NCBI GenBank assembly: GCA_946549035.1
Contig: CAMNQH010000001.1
Coordinates: 1 to 64,000 of the forward strand
DNA length: 64,000 nucleotides
Direction of reading: 5' to 3'
Source: an uncultured Lachnospiraceae bacterium
GTDB lineage: Bacteria; Bacillota; Clostridia; Lachnospirales; Lachnospiraceae
The notes under the pieces were generated by a model. That model was given only the letters and a program-made list of their open reading frames with translations. It searched no databases and was not told the origin of the DNA. How positions within the stretch are numbered: position 1 is the first letter of the stretch; each line of letters begins with the position of its first letter. Below, one piece after another: positions 53,271 through 63,800 of the stretch. The translations under genes were made by a program, and so were the position numbers.

Positions 53271-54659
53271 TTACTGCTGGGCCGCCTGATACTCCTGTAA
53301 AAACTGTTCCGCCGTCCTGGCTCTCTGAGTACCCGGCAAAAGCTCCAGAACCCTTTGATAATAAACGGCCGCTTGGTCGTTCTGTTCCATTCTCCGGTAA
53401 GATTGAGCCAGATAATAAACCGCGTACCCTTGATCATAATTCTCGTCCGCTTCCACAACCTGCTGCAGCTTTTGAGCCGCCTCCTCATAATTATACACCT
53501 GATAAGCAGCCCTGCCCTCCTGATACATAGTGGCAATATATTCTTCATCTACCTGGGTAGTCATCCTTTGGTAAATTTCCGCCGCCTTTCCTGTAAGCGC
53601 AGATGCGTCCAGCCCTTCCAGGGCTCTCTGGGACTCCTCCATATTCTTCTGGGCATAGGCGTCATACGCGGTCAAAAGCTGCTCATACAGCGCCACAGAC
53701 GCTTTGCTTTCATCTTTGTCACCTTCCAGTTCTTTCACCTGAGCCTTCAGCTCCTCCACTTGGCTCTCCAAGGTCTTAATGGTTTGATTCTTTGTACTGA
53801 TGGTGTCATTGGCCTCACGGACGGCCTGGTTGGTCTCTCCGGCCGCATCCTGCCGCATACTTGGTATAATTAAAAACCAGGTAGCCAAAGCGCCGATGGC
53901 CACCCCAAGAATAATATTTAAAATCGTACCCAGGGCAGAACGGTCTTTGAAATTCGCCGGATGAATAATGGTCTCGTTGCCGCTTCGATAAGCTACGGTA
54001 TCTTTTTTTTCCTTTCGGCTTTCTTTTTTGGAGGACGATTCTCCTTTCAAACGGCTGTTGACTTCCTGCAGATACCGAAACGTGGTAAGATTTCCGGCGT
54101 CGATCTTCTGCGCCTGATTTAATGTTTTTCGAGCCTGCTCATACTTTCCTTCTTCCATATAAAGGAGCGCCAAAAGCTGATGCCCTTTCACCATTCTAGG
54201 ATTCATGGACAATACCTTTTTCAGTTGGATTGCCGCTAAATCTTTACTATCCTGGCGGCAGTATACCAAGGCCTGATTGTACTTTTTAATGGTCTGGTTC
54301 AGCGCCTCTAATTTATTTCCATTGGACTGAACCGCCGCCAGATACTTCTCCGCCAGCTTATCCTCCGGCATCAGGTTCCTGCTAATTACCCATTCACTGA
54401 TCGCGTCTACCGTCTCTCCCATCTCAAAATAAACCAGTCCCAATAAATTGCGGGCTGCCACATTCATTTTATAGAATTTCAGACTGCTTCTTAAGTTCTC
54501 CGCCGCTTTGGACAGATTCCGCAGTTTTGCCTGTTTTAATCCCTCATTATAATAGCGGTTAGAAGTACGGATAATCCGCTTGTAGAGTTTTACATCTGCT
54601 CCGCAGGCAGGGCAGTAATCTTCCCGTCCCAAAGCAGAACCACATTTCATACATTCCAT
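53271..54659 (-). CDS. zinc-ribbon, TPR and coiled-coil membrane protein
   Basis: A 462-residue protein. It starts with a zinc ribbon (CMKCGSALGREDYCPACGAD, two Cys pairs). TPR-like helical repeats follow over about 30-210. A lysine-rich linker leads to one membrane helix at about 247-266 (TILNIILGVAIGALATWFLI). A coiled coil lies at about 280-320 (TIKTLESQVEELKAQVKELE). C-terminal TPR repeats at about 375-455 include AVYYLAQSYRRMEQNDQAAVYYQRVLELL. The layout suggests a membrane scaffold with repeats on both sides. Function unknown; located between folC and the sigF operon. Confidence 0.75.
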   Translation of the reverse strand: MECMKCGSALGREDYCPACGADVKLYKRIIRTSNRYYNEGLKQAKLRNLSKAAENLRSSLKFYKMNVAARNLLGLVYFEMGETVDAISEWVISRNLMPEDKLAEKYLAAVQSNGNKLEALNQTIKKYNQALVYCRQDSKDLAAIQLKKVLSMNPRMVKGHQLLALLYMEEGKYEQARKTLNQAQKIDAGNLTTFRYLQEVNSRLKGESSSKKESRKEKKDTVAYRSGNETIIHPANFKDRSALGTILNIILGVAIGALATWFLIIPSMRQDAAGETNQAVREANDTISTKNQTIKTLESQVEELKAQVKELEGDKDESKASVALYEQLLTAYDAYAQKNMEESQRALEGLDASALTGKAAEIYQRMTTQVDEEYIATMYQEGRAAYQVYNYEEAAQKLQQVVEADENYDQGYAVYYLAQSYRRMEQNDQAAVYYQRVLELLPGTQRARTAEQFLQEYQAAQQ

Positions 54660-54671
54660 ACAATTTCCTTT

Positions 54672-54842
54672 CTATTTCTTTCTCACTTCCTTAAACATCT
54701 CCTGCAAAATGTCTGTCATATCTGTCAAATCATGGCTATATATGGCTTCCTCCACCTCTTCCACCTCTAAGCTGGGCTGAAATTTCTTTAATTCTTCTTC
54801 AAAATCTATCAATCTCTTGACCTCCTGTCGTCTTTCAATCAT
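54672..54842 (-). CDS. 56-residue acidic protein coupled to folC
   Basis: A small open frame from ATG 54842 to TAG at 54674-54672. Its ATG overlaps the folC stop (ATGA), so translation is probably coupled. The protein is helical and highly charged: MIERRQEVKRLIDFEEELK, then LEVEEVEEAIYSH, then DILQEMFKEVRKK. There are no cysteines and no membrane segment. The following TPR gene starts 12 bases after it. I do not recognise the family. Confidence 0.65.
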   Translation of the reverse strand: MIERRQEVKRLIDFEEELKKFQPSLEVEEVEEAIYSHDLTDMTDILQEMFKEVRKK

Positions 54843-56149
54843 TGTTTACGCTCCCGCAGCACCGTCTTTAATTCCCCAATCAAATACAAGGAACCTGCAC
54901 AAAATAACGTTTGCCCCGGTTTTTTCCATTTTAAAGCCTCCTGGAACGCTTCGCCGGGATTCTCTATGATCAAAACCGGAATATTCTTTCCTCTACAAGA
55001 AAGCTCTCGAATAAAACACGATTTCAAATGCTCCGGATCCAACGCCCTGGGATTATCGCTGATTTTTGTCAGTATGATCCCTTCCCAGAGTTCCTTTCGG
55101 CAAAGCAGGCGGACAGCTTCTTCATAAGCCTTCTCCTGCACCATGGAAAAAAGCAAAATGGACGGACACTTTGCCAGACTGCATACCGCCTCCAAAAACC
55201 CTTGTATGCCGGAAACGTTGTGGGCGCCGTCCATATATACCTCCGGCTCCGTCTCCTCCATCCTTCCTGGCCAGGACGCCCTCTCCAAACCACGGCAAAC
55301 CGCCCCATGGGCAATTTCAAACATTTCACTCAAATATGGTACAGCCGCCAGAGCAAGGGCTGCATTCATAACCTGGTATTTTGCCGGAAAAGAAATCCGG
55401 ACATTAGTAACATCATACCCACAATCCATAGAAAAATCAATGTTTTTTCCATCGTTTAATAAAATTTTAATGTCCTTCCAGGAAACCTTTTTCAAGGGAG
55501 CCTGTCTTTGTTTTGCAGCATCCCTTATTACCGGTTCCGCCAAGGGCTCATTCCCGTCAAAAATAACCGGAACGCCTTCTTTAATAATCCCTGCTTTCTC
55601 TGCCGCAATCTGTTCCAGGGTATCTCCCAGAATCTCCGTATGCTCCAGACTGATGGAGGTAATGATCGTAAGAATCGGGCGTCGGACCACATTTGTGGCA
55701 TCCAGACGTCCTCCTAATCCCGTCTCCAAAACAGCGCACTGGATTCCTTCCTGTAAAAAAAGGATCATTCCAACGGCAAATAAATACTCAAAAAAAGTGG
55801 GGTGAGGCATACCATCCCGCTGCATCTTAACTACTTCCTGCCGTACCAGTTGTTCCGCCTTCAAAAACTGTTCCTTACTGCAAGGCTCTCCATTGATTAA
55901 AAACCGCTCCCGGATATCCGTCAAATGAGGTGATGCAAACATCCCCGTACGCAATCCGCTCTCCGCCAAAATGCTGCTTATAAAAGCACAGACACTGCCC
56001 TTTCCATTGCTTCCCGCCACATGGACAGTGGGAAGCTGTTCCTGAGGATTCCCCAGCCGTTCCATAAACGCTCTGGTATGGCAGGGCTGATTCTTTTTTG
56101 TAAACCGGGGGATGTCCAATATATAAGACACCGTTTCTTCATAAGTCAA
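54839..56149 (-). CDS. folC: bifunctional folylpolyglutamate/dihydrofolate synthase
   Basis: A 436-residue Mur-ligase-type enzyme that adds glutamate to dihydropteroate and folates. The P-loop is GSNGKGSVCAFISSIL, with the family signature LETGLGGRLDATNV. A C-terminal Mur ligase domain holds WPGRMEETEPEVYMDGAHNV. The start is TTG 56149 (TTG ACT TAT), 10 bases after GGTGAA. It begins a folC - small ORF - TPR unit. Confidence 0.93.
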   Translation of the reverse strand: MTYEETVSYILDIPRFTKKNQPCHTRAFMERLGNPQEQLPTVHVAGSNGKGSVCAFISSILAESGLRTGMFASPHLTDIRERFLINGEPCSKEQFLKAEQLVRQEVVKMQRDGMPHPTFFEYLFAVGMILFLQEGIQCAVLETGLGGRLDATNVVRRPILTIITSISLEHTEILGDTLEQIAAEKAGIIKEGVPVIFDGNEPLAEPVIRDAAKQRQAPLKKVSWKDIKILLNDGKNIDFSMDCGYDVTNVRISFPAKYQVMNAALALAAVPYLSEMFEIAHGAVCRGLERASWPGRMEETEPEVYMDGAHNVSGIQGFLEAVCSLAKCPSILLFSMVQEKAYEEAVRLLCRKELWEGIILTKISDNPRALDPEHLKSCFIRELSCRGKNIPVLIIENPGEAFQEALKWKKPGQTLFCAGSLYLIGELKTVLRERKQ

Positions 56150-56157
56150 AAAAATTC

Positions 56158-56214
56158 ACCACTCTATTATAAAAGTTTCTTTATCCATTATAATAGAATG
56201 GTGATTTTATGCAA
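56158..56214 (-). promoter_or_regulatory. folC promoter overlapped by a palindrome
   Basis: On the minus strand TTGCAT (56214-56209), 16-base spacer, TATAAT (56192-56187). The -10 box lies inside one arm of an inverted repeat, CACCATTCTATTATAAT against CACCACTCTATTATAAA (56158-56204). The repeat could be an operator or a hairpin in the leader. Confidence 0.55.
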
Positions 56215-56229
56215 GCATATTTCCGTCTC

Positions 56230-56290
56230 CCTGCTGCTTTTTTTATCGCAAAATCATCAAATATGTGACAGAGGCCACAAAAGCAGCAGG
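56230..56290. repeat. inverted repeat downstream of the FapA gene
   Basis: CCTGCTGCTTTT at 56230-56241 is complementary to AAAAGCAGCAGG at 56279-56290, with a 37-base loop. It may help end the FapA transcript; no T tract follows in the right place. Confidence 0.4.
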
Positions 56291-56301
56291 AAGTATCTTT
56301 C

Positions 56302-57681
56302 TTAAAACGTATACAGGCTCACAACCTCGCCTTTTTCTTTTCGGTATTCTACATGGCTCTCCGGGCTGCGAATAAACAGTCTGGCTTCATCAATAATAAC
56401 CATAACCCCCGGATACACGCTGCGCTGCGCCCGGATACTGGCATATCTGGCGTCTGCCAGCTGCTGCTCCAGCTGTCCCAGCTCCGCCTGCTTTCCTCCC
56501 AGGGTAGCGCTGTCTCTGATTTTTACCCGTAACAACTGCATCTTCCTTGGATCGTTCTTTTCCAGCGCCTGAGCCTCCGCCAGACGTTCCAGCTCCTTTA
56601 AGCCTTTTTCCACCCGCTCCAGCATCTGGCTCATATCGGTAACTTCCTTCTGCAGCGCTTTAATCCTACGTAAAACTTCCACATCATTACCTACCCGCAC
56701 TTCTGTACGGATCTCTACGTCATTTCCGAGATCCCCTACTTCAATGCCCTGGATGGCATGGACTTTTCCTCCTATAATTCCTGCGTCTTTGCCGTTCAGG
56801 ATAATCCGTTTCTTACAGGTAACATCACAGTTCATGAAAACCTGAGCCTGAATCTCTCCCCATGCTTCCACAATGGTATATTCAAAAAACTTCGCCGTAA
56901 TGTTTCCTTTTGTAAATACCGTAGATTTGGAACCGCCCATCATTCCGCCTCTTAAAATAATATCTTTCCCGGCCCAAAGATCCGCCGTTTCAACAATTCC
57001 ATCTACTGTAATTGTCCCGGCAGCTTTGATCTGCACACCGGCGCAGACGTTTCCATGCACCAGCACATCTCCGTTAAAATCAATATTTCCCACGGAAAGA
57101 TCGGCATTTCCCGAAATCTCATATACTTTAGAGACCGTAATACGGTCGTTCTTCATTTCGATTTTTCCATCAAAATCAGAGGTATAGACACGGTTATCCT
57201 CTGACCGTGTAAATCCTTTTCCTTTTAATGGCGGAAGCTCCCTGGCCCGCTTGGCCATAATCGGCTTTCCCTTCACGGTGATTCCGTTCTCACCCATAAT
57301 CGCAGGATGATATTCTGCAATTACCTGGCCTTCTTTTACAATCTCTACCCGGTTGATACTCCAATAGTCCACAGAGCCATCCGGCCTTACCGTAGGTTTC
57401 CCGTCCAGGTTCCTGTTAAAATGATAATCGTAATAGCCGTCTTTTCCTTCCTTTGCAGCAACTCCCTCCGCAACCAGAACTTCCCTGCGATAGCTCCGTT
57501 CCCGCACCATCTGCTCCAGCTTTTCCGATTTCACACCATGAACCACGCCTTTGTCACGCAAAGCGTTTTCCAGTTCACCTACTGTATAATCCTCTTTTTC
57601 CGGCACCGGCAGATATAGAAATGCTTCCATGTCATTTATGCCTATTCTAACCTGAGGTGCATTACGGCTAATCTCTTCCAT
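56302..57681 (-). CDS. FapA/DUF342 family protein
   Basis: A 459-residue protein of the DUF342 (FapA) family. It has an N-terminal half (VGELENALRDKGVVHGVKSEKLEQ; GENGITVKGKPI) and a central repeated beta-helix region (AAGTITVDGIVETADLWAGKDI; GDLGNDVEIRTEVRVG). A coiled coil at about 345-410 and a short C-terminal beta part follow. Members bind or shield surfaces in sporulation, polysaccharide or cell-envelope contexts, and no catalytic activity is established. TAGGAGCTGAAG precedes the ATG. It stands alone between valS and folC. Confidence 0.85.
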   Translation of the reverse strand: MEEISRNAPQVRIGINDMEAFLYLPVPEKEDYTVGELENALRDKGVVHGVKSEKLEQMVRERSYRREVLVAEGVAAKEGKDGYYDYHFNRNLDGKPTVRPDGSVDYWSINRVEIVKEGQVIAEYHPAIMGENGITVKGKPIMAKRARELPPLKGKGFTRSEDNRVYTSDFDGKIEMKNDRITVSKVYEISGNADLSVGNIDFNGDVLVHGNVCAGVQIKAAGTITVDGIVETADLWAGKDIILRGGMMGGSKSTVFTKGNITAKFFEYTIVEAWGEIQAQVFMNCDVTCKKRIILNGKDAGIIGGKVHAIQGIEVGDLGNDVEIRTEVRVGNDVEVLRRIKALQKEVTDMSQMLERVEKGLKELERLAEAQALEKNDPRKMQLLRVKIRDSATLGGKQAELGQLEQQLADARYASIRAQRSVYPGVMVIIDEARLFIRSPESHVEYRKEKGEVVSLYTF

Positions 57682-57845
57682 ATCTTCAGCTCCTATACGT
57701 CATTAGTCATTATTATTTATTTTACCAAGAAATTTGATTTTTTTCAATCATTAATGACAATCTGATTGGAATTTATATCATTTTTTTGCCGTTGGAAATG
57801 ATTTCCGGATCCCTTTGGGCCACAGGGCATCAAAAGAGATACTCT

Positions 57846-60494
57846 CTACTTCAGCTGCTCCAATCTGGCGCATACCTGCTCCATCATGAGACGATACTTT
57901 TCTTGCTTTTCCCGCTCTTCACGAATTTTTTCTTCCGGCGCCTTGCTGATAAATTTTTCATTGTTCAGCATTCCTGCAGAACGGGCCAATTCCTTCTCCA
58001 AGCGAGCCTTTTCTTTTTCCAAACGTTCCCGTTCCTTTTCAAAATCCACCAGGTCTTCCAGTGGAATATAAATAACGCCGCTGGAGGTCACAACAGACAC
58101 TGCATCCTCCGCGATTCCCGTCTTATCCGGCTGTACCTTAATTCCGCTGGCTCCCATAAAGCCCCCGCAGGTTACCGATAAGGTTTCAAATATCCTGGCG
58201 TTCTTTTCATCCGGACATACAATATAAATATGCGCTTTCCGGCTGGGCGGTACCTCCATCTGGGATCTTATATTACGTACCCCCCGAACAGCTTCTTTCA
58301 TCTTCTCAATCATTTCTTCCTCTGCCGGATAACAATACTTCTCCTGGAACATGGGCCATTCAGAGAGCATCAGCGTCTCTTCTTCTGACTGAAGCGTACA
58401 GAATATTTCTTCTGTAATAAAAGGCATATAGGGATGCAGCAGCTTCAGGGATTGCACTAATACATTCTGAAGCGTCCACAGAGCGGCGTTCCCGGAAACG
58501 GGATTTGTTTCCTTCTGATAAATACGCGTCTTAGCCATCTCAATATACCAGTCGCAGAATTCATCCCAAATAAAATCATAAATTTTGGAAACGGCAATCC
58601 CCAGCTCAAATTTATCCATATTTTCCGTTACATCTTTCGTCAGAGTATTGACTTTAGACAAGATCCATTTATCTGTCGTCTCTAATTCCTCTTGGGAAGG
58701 CTGCCTCAAGGCTTCTTTTTCCAAATTCATCATAATAAACCTGGAAGCATTCCACACCTTATTGGCAAAATTCCGGCTGGCTTCCACCCGTTCCCAGTAA
58801 AAGCGCATATCGTTCCCCGGCGCATTTCCGGTCACCAAAGTCAGACGCAAAGCGTCCGCACCGTATCGTTCAATCACTTCCAAAGGATCAATGCCGTTGC
58901 CCAATGATTTACTCATTTTACGTCCCTGGGAATCCCGTATCAGGCCATGGAACAATACGGTATGAAACGGCTCCTTTCCCATTTGCTCGTACCCTGAGAA
59001 AATCATACGAATAACCCAGAAGAAAATAATATCATATCCTGTCACTAACACATCGTTGGGATAAAAATAATCCAGATCTTCTGTTTTCTCAGGCCAGCCT
59101 AAGGTAGAAAAAGGCCATAAGGCAGAGGAAAACCAGGTATCCAAAGTATCCGGATCCTGAATCATATGGGTACAGCCGCATTTCGGGCATTTTTCCGGAT
59201 TCTCTCTTGCCACCACAAGGTCTTTGCATTCTTTACAATAGTATGCCGGAATCCGATGTCCCCACCAAAGCTGTCTGGAAATACACCAATCCCGGATGTT
59301 GTCTGTCCAGTTAAAATACGTTTTATTCATGCGCTCCGGCAAAAGCTTGATCTTCCCGGTTTTTACGGCTTCCACTGCCGGTTTGATCAATTCATCCATT
59401 TTCACAAACCACTGCTGTTTTACCATAGGCTCTACCGTAGTCTTACAGCGGTCGTGAGTCCCTACGTTATGGGCATGGGGAGCAACCTTCACCAAAAGTC
59501 CCTGCTCTTTCAAATCCTCCAGCATTTTTGTTCTGGCTTCATAGCGGTCCATACCCGCATATACTCCGCCTTTTTCATTGATTGTGGCGTCATCGTTCAT
59601 CACATTGATTTCCGGCAATCCATGACGCTTTCCTACTTCAAAGTCATTGGGGTCATGGGCAGGAGTAATTTTCACGCAGCCGGTTCCAAACTCCCGGTCT
59701 ACATAATGATCCGCTACCACCGGAATCTCCCGGCCTACCAAAGGTAGAATCAGCGTCTTCCCAATCAGATCCTGATACCGCTCATCCTCCGGATTTACTG
59801 CAACGGCTGTATCTCCCAGCAGCGTCTCGGGACGGGTGGTGGCGATCTCCACAAATCTTCCCTCTTCTCCTTTTACCGGATATTTAATATGCCAAAAATA
59901 TCCGTCCTGCTCCTCATGTTCTACCTCCGCATCAGAAATGGAGGTCTGACAAACGGGACACCAGTTGACAATCCGGGAGCCCTTATAAATCAACCCTTTT
60001 TCATACAATTTAATAAAAACTTCCTGCACCGCGTGGGAGCATCCCTCGTCCATGGTAAAACGTTCCCGCTGCCAGTCTGCAGAAGAACCCATTTTCTTTA
60101 ACTGCTTAATAATGCGTCCGCCGTATTCCTCTTTCCATTTCCAGGCCCGTTCTAAAAAGCCTTCCCGGCCTAATGCTTCCTTGTCAATGCCCTCTTCCTT
60201 CAAAGCTTCTATAATCTTAACTTCCGTTGCAATGGAAGCGTGGTCTGTTCCCGGCTGCCATAATGCATTATAGCCCTGCATCCGTTTATAGCGGATTAAT
60301 ATATCCTGCATGGCGTTATCCAATGCGTGCCCCATATGAAGCTGTCCGGTGATATTCGGAGGAGGCATAACAATGGTAAAGGGTTTCTTGCTCCTATCTA
60401 CCTCTGCATGAAAATAATTGTTGTCCTCCCATTTCCGATAAAGTCTGTCCTCAATGCCTTTTGGATCGTATGTTTTTGCCAACTCTTTGCCCAT
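57846..60494 (-). CDS. valS: valyl-tRNA synthetase
   Basis: An 882-residue class I synthetase. Class motifs: HMGHAL in [15 protein letters not shown] and KMSKS in [14 protein letters not shown]. The editing domain ([20 protein letters not shown]) is intact. The C-terminal coiled-coil arm ([21 protein letters not shown]) is typical of ValS. Start ATG 60494 follows AGGAAAGGAG; the frame is open to 60569 but that part belongs to the leader. A T-box leader precedes it, so expression rises when tRNA-Val is uncharged. Confidence 0.96.
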   Translation of the reverse strand: MGKELAKTYDPKGIEDRLYRKWEDNNYFHAEVDRSKKPFTIVMPPPNITGQLHMGHALDNAMQDILIRYKRMQGYNALWQPGTDHASIATEVKIIEALKEEGIDKEALGREGFLERAWKWKEEYGGRIIKQLKKMGSSADWQRERFTMDEGCSHAVQEVFIKLYEKGLIYKGSRIVNWCPVCQTSISDAEVEHEEQDGYFWHIKYPVKGEEGRFVEIATTRPETLLGDTAVAVNPEDERYQDLIGKTLILPLVGREIPVVADHYVDREFGTGCVKITPAHDPNDFEVGKRHGLPEINVMNDDATINEKGGVYAGMDRYEARTKMLEDLKEQGLLVKVAPHAHNVGTHDRCKTTVEPMVKQQWFVKMDELIKPAVEAVKTGKIKLLPERMNKTYFNWTDNIRDWCISRQLWWGHRIPAYYCKECKDLVVARENPEKCPKCGCTHMIQDPDTLDTWFSSALWPFSTLGWPEKTEDLDYFYPNDVLVTGYDIIFFWVIRMIFSGYEQMGKEPFHTVLFHGLIRDSQGRKMSKSLGNGIDPLEVIERYGADALRLTLVTGNAPGNDMRFYWERVEASRNFANKVWNASRFIMMNLEKEALRQPSQEELETTDKWILSKVNTLTKDVTENMDKFELGIAVSKIYDFIWDEFCDWYIEMAKTRIYQKETNPVSGNAALWTLQNVLVQSLKLLHPYMPFITEEIFCTLQSEEETLMLSEWPMFQEKYCYPAEEEMIEKMKEAVRGVRNIRSQMEVPPSRKAHIYIVCPDEKNARIFETLSVTCGGFMGASGIKVQPDKTGIAEDAVSVVTSSGVIYIPLEDLVDFEKERERLEKEKARLEKELARSAGMLNNEKFISKAPEEKIREEREKQEKYRLMMEQVCARLEQLK

Positions 60495-60530
60495 ATATTT
60501 CTCCTTTCCTGTGTGTGTTTCCCATAAAAT

Positions 60531-60819
60531 AAAAAGCCCTCTGCAGCAAAACTGCAAAGGGCGTATCAACGCGGTACCACCTTTGTTTAAGGCTTATAGC
60601 CTTACTCCTCTTATCCTTAACGCGGACGACACGGGGAATCCTACTTATATGCTTAGACGCGTATCCTTCCTTGCATTTTGTTCAGAAACCCGGTTCAAAA
60701 GCTACCTTCTACGACTCCTTCTTGAAGCAGCCTTTCAGCCGGCGGACCGCTCTCTCTTTCAAGGGTTCTCGTATACTCCTCTTTCTCTTCACCATTTTCA
60801 CAATATGTTTTGTTATGTT
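60531..60819 (-). ncRNA. T-box leader of valS
   Basis: A leader of about 290 bases. On the minus strand the T-box AAAGGTGGTACCGCG (60584-60570) matches the consensus exactly. It is followed by a terminator stem GCCCTTTGCAG / CTGCAGAGGGC and a T run (60562-60531). The valine specifier GTA lies at 60705-60703 inside GAAGGTAGCTTTTG, and AGGAGTATACGAGAACCC upstream fits the 5' side of stem I. Confidence 0.9.
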
Positions 60820-60825
60820 TCTATT

Positions 60826-60854
60826 ATTTTAGAGAAAGGAGCCTCTGTTGTCAA
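60826..60854 (-). promoter_or_regulatory. promoter of valS leader
   Basis: On the minus strand TTGACA (60854-60849), 17-base spacer, TAAAAT (60831-60826). Confidence 0.75.
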
Positions 60855-60874
60855 GATAAAAATGAAACTATCCA

Positions 60875-63800
60875 TCAAAACTCTTCCTCCACCATACTTC
60901 TATTCCGATGAAACACATCATAAATGCAAGGAACAACAATCAATGTCAATAGCGTACCATAAATCATGCCGCCAACCACGACTACTGCCATAGGCTGCAT
61001 CATTTCCGAACCGGCGTCCAATCCCAAGGCCATGGTGGACATGGCGATGATCGTGGTCAATGCCGTCATCAGAATGGGGCGAAGCCTAGTCTTGCCCGCC
61101 TCAATCAAGGCTTCTTTTTTATCCATCCCTTCCCGGCGAAGCTGGTTGGTATAATCCACCATAACGATTCCGTTATTTACAATAATGCCCGTAAGCATGA
61201 CAAAACCAATCAGCCCAATTACGCTGATTTCACTGCCGGTAAAGAATAGAGCCAAGAACCCTCCGGTAAATGCCAGCGGCATGGTAAACATAATGATAAA
61301 CGGCGATAATAGCGACTGGAACTGGGCTACCATAATCAGATAGACAAATACCACCGCCAAAATCAGCATTAAAACTACCTGTTCCATCGCTTCATTGATT
61401 GTCTCATCCTCACCTGTCATTTCCAGGGTGAACCCTTGGGGACAGGAATATCCATCCAGCGCTTTTTCCACCTCTCTGGCCACCAGTCCCACATTATGTT
61501 CTTCATCTATAGCCGCTGAAACCGTAATATAACGTTCCTGTGCATCACGGCTGATGGACTTAAGTCCCTCCGCTTCCTCAAAATTCGCAATTTCTTTCAG
61601 AGGAACGTCCTTTGTCTCTCCCTCTTTATCTGTGTAAGAAAACGTGAGCTCCCGGATATCCTGCCTGGCTACGTCCTCCTCCTCTGCGCCGGAAACATAT
61701 ACTTCATAATCCTTTACATCGGAAGATAAGGTGGTTGAAAGCTCCTCTCCTGCAAGGGTATCGCTCACCAGCTGGAATACCTGAGCCACTGTCATGCCGT
61801 ATTCTGCTGCTTTATCTTTATTTACACTGATTTTAAACTGGGGAGCCGTCTCTTCCAATCCATCTGAAACCTCCGTGGTACCTTCCACAGACGCAACCAG
61901 CTCTGCCACATCCTTGGCAATCTCCTGGAGTTTATCCAGATCCCGTCCCTTCACCATTACGGAGATCCCGCTGCCTCCTAGCATACTCATATCCATAGAA
62001 GAAGAATCCACATGGATCTCTCCCTCCAAATCCTTCGTTCTGGACAAAATCTCTTTGGTAAGCTGCGCATTGGTAAGCTTTGGATCCTCTTTCAGAAGAA
62101 TATACATGCTCACGGTATTTCCGCCGCCGCCCATTATTCCCTGGCCTCCTGCCATAGCTCCTATGGTATCAATATCCTCCAAATCTTCCAACCGCTTTAT
62201 TACTTCCTCCGAAAGCTGTCCTGCTTCCTTCGTATCCGCTTCCTGAGGCGGCGTAAGGGTAACCGTCAGCTGTGGGCTTTCCATCTCCGCCATAAACGCC
62301 GTTCCATTGGTCAATGCCGCTGCAATACTTCCCGCCAAGAGCAAGACTGCCGCCAAAAATACAAGGGGCTTAACCCGAAGCATCACGCCCAACAGCTTTC
62401 CATATACCTCCTTCAGCCCATCAAACAGCGGATGCTTCCGCTCTACGGCTTTTCGCAGAAGGCCGCTGGCCATCATGGGCACAAAGGTCAAAGCAATCAA
62501 CAGACTTGCAATGAGGCAATAAGCAATGGTAAGTCCCATATCCACAAACAATTGCCTGGTAATACCTTCTGTAAATATAATAGGTGCAAATACACAAATT
62601 GTAGTAAGAGTAGAAGCCACAATTGCTCCGGCCACCTGTTTTGTCCCTTCTACCGCAGCCCGTTTCACCGGTTCCCCTTCTTTTCGCATCCGGTAAATAT
62701 TTTCTATTACCACAATGGAATTGTCCACCAGCATACCAATTCCCAATGCCAACCCCGACAAAGAAATGACATTCAATGTAATACCTGAAAAATACATCAA
62801 CACTACGGCAAAAATGACGCTGACCGGTATCGCGCACGCAATTACAATCGTAGGCTTAACATCCTTTAAAAACAACAGTAAGATAATGACAGCGAGAATT
62901 CCACCCACGATCATATTCTGGAGCACAGAATCTACAATCATGTCTATATAAACTCCCTGGTCCATCAGCACTGTGGTATGAAGCCCTTCCTCCGTCTGGG
63001 AAAGCTCTTCAAACCGGTCCAGCACCCGGTCTGTCACATCTCCTGTTGCATAACCCGTTTGCTTCTCAATAGAAAGCATAATACCAGGGTTGCCATTGAT
63101 ACTTGCATATACCTCCTCTTCATTGCTGGTAAGCTCCACATCCGCCACGTCTGTCAAACGGATGGGATCCACACCGTCCATCTTCATATCCAGGAGTACC
63201 AGATTCGAAAGAGCCTCCAAATCTGCAACCTTATCCCCCACCCTTATCAAATACTGCTGTTTTTCTTCTGTAATATACCCGGCAGGCATGGAAAAATTCT
63301 GGGCCGCCAATAGATTTTTCACCATCTCTACCGTCACAATGTCTTCCAAGTCTGCTTGTTTATACGCTTCTTCCTTTTGCTCTTCAAAAGAAGCTTTGGC
63401 CTCCTCAAGCTGCTGCTCCCCGGAACTTAATTGGGCCGACGCGCTTCCCATTTCAATAGATCCCAGAATCTGTCCTTTGCTTAACTGGCTTAGGGCATCG
63501 TTAATTGTTACCTTTCCTTCCGCAATACTTGACAGCGCGCCCTCAATCTGAGCAATTCCGCCGTTGATTTGAGCCAGATTCCCATTCATTTCTTCCATCA
63601 GGCCCGGCAAGTCATCCACCGTAAGGTTCTCTTTTCCCATCTGGGCGCCAAAGTCCGCTACCTGCTTTTCTACCGCTGCATACTGAACCTTCAATGCTTC
63701 CAAATCGATACCGGCAGCTTCAAGCATCTCCGGCGTCATAGCCTGGGCGGCCGTCACGGCTTCCCGAAGCTGGCCTGCCCCTGTAAGCAGCTGGCTCAGA

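Noticed and set aside
60563-60874. tRNA-like or coding sequence upstream of valS
   Set aside because: The conserved bases belong to the T-box leader; no cloverleaf or gene is present.
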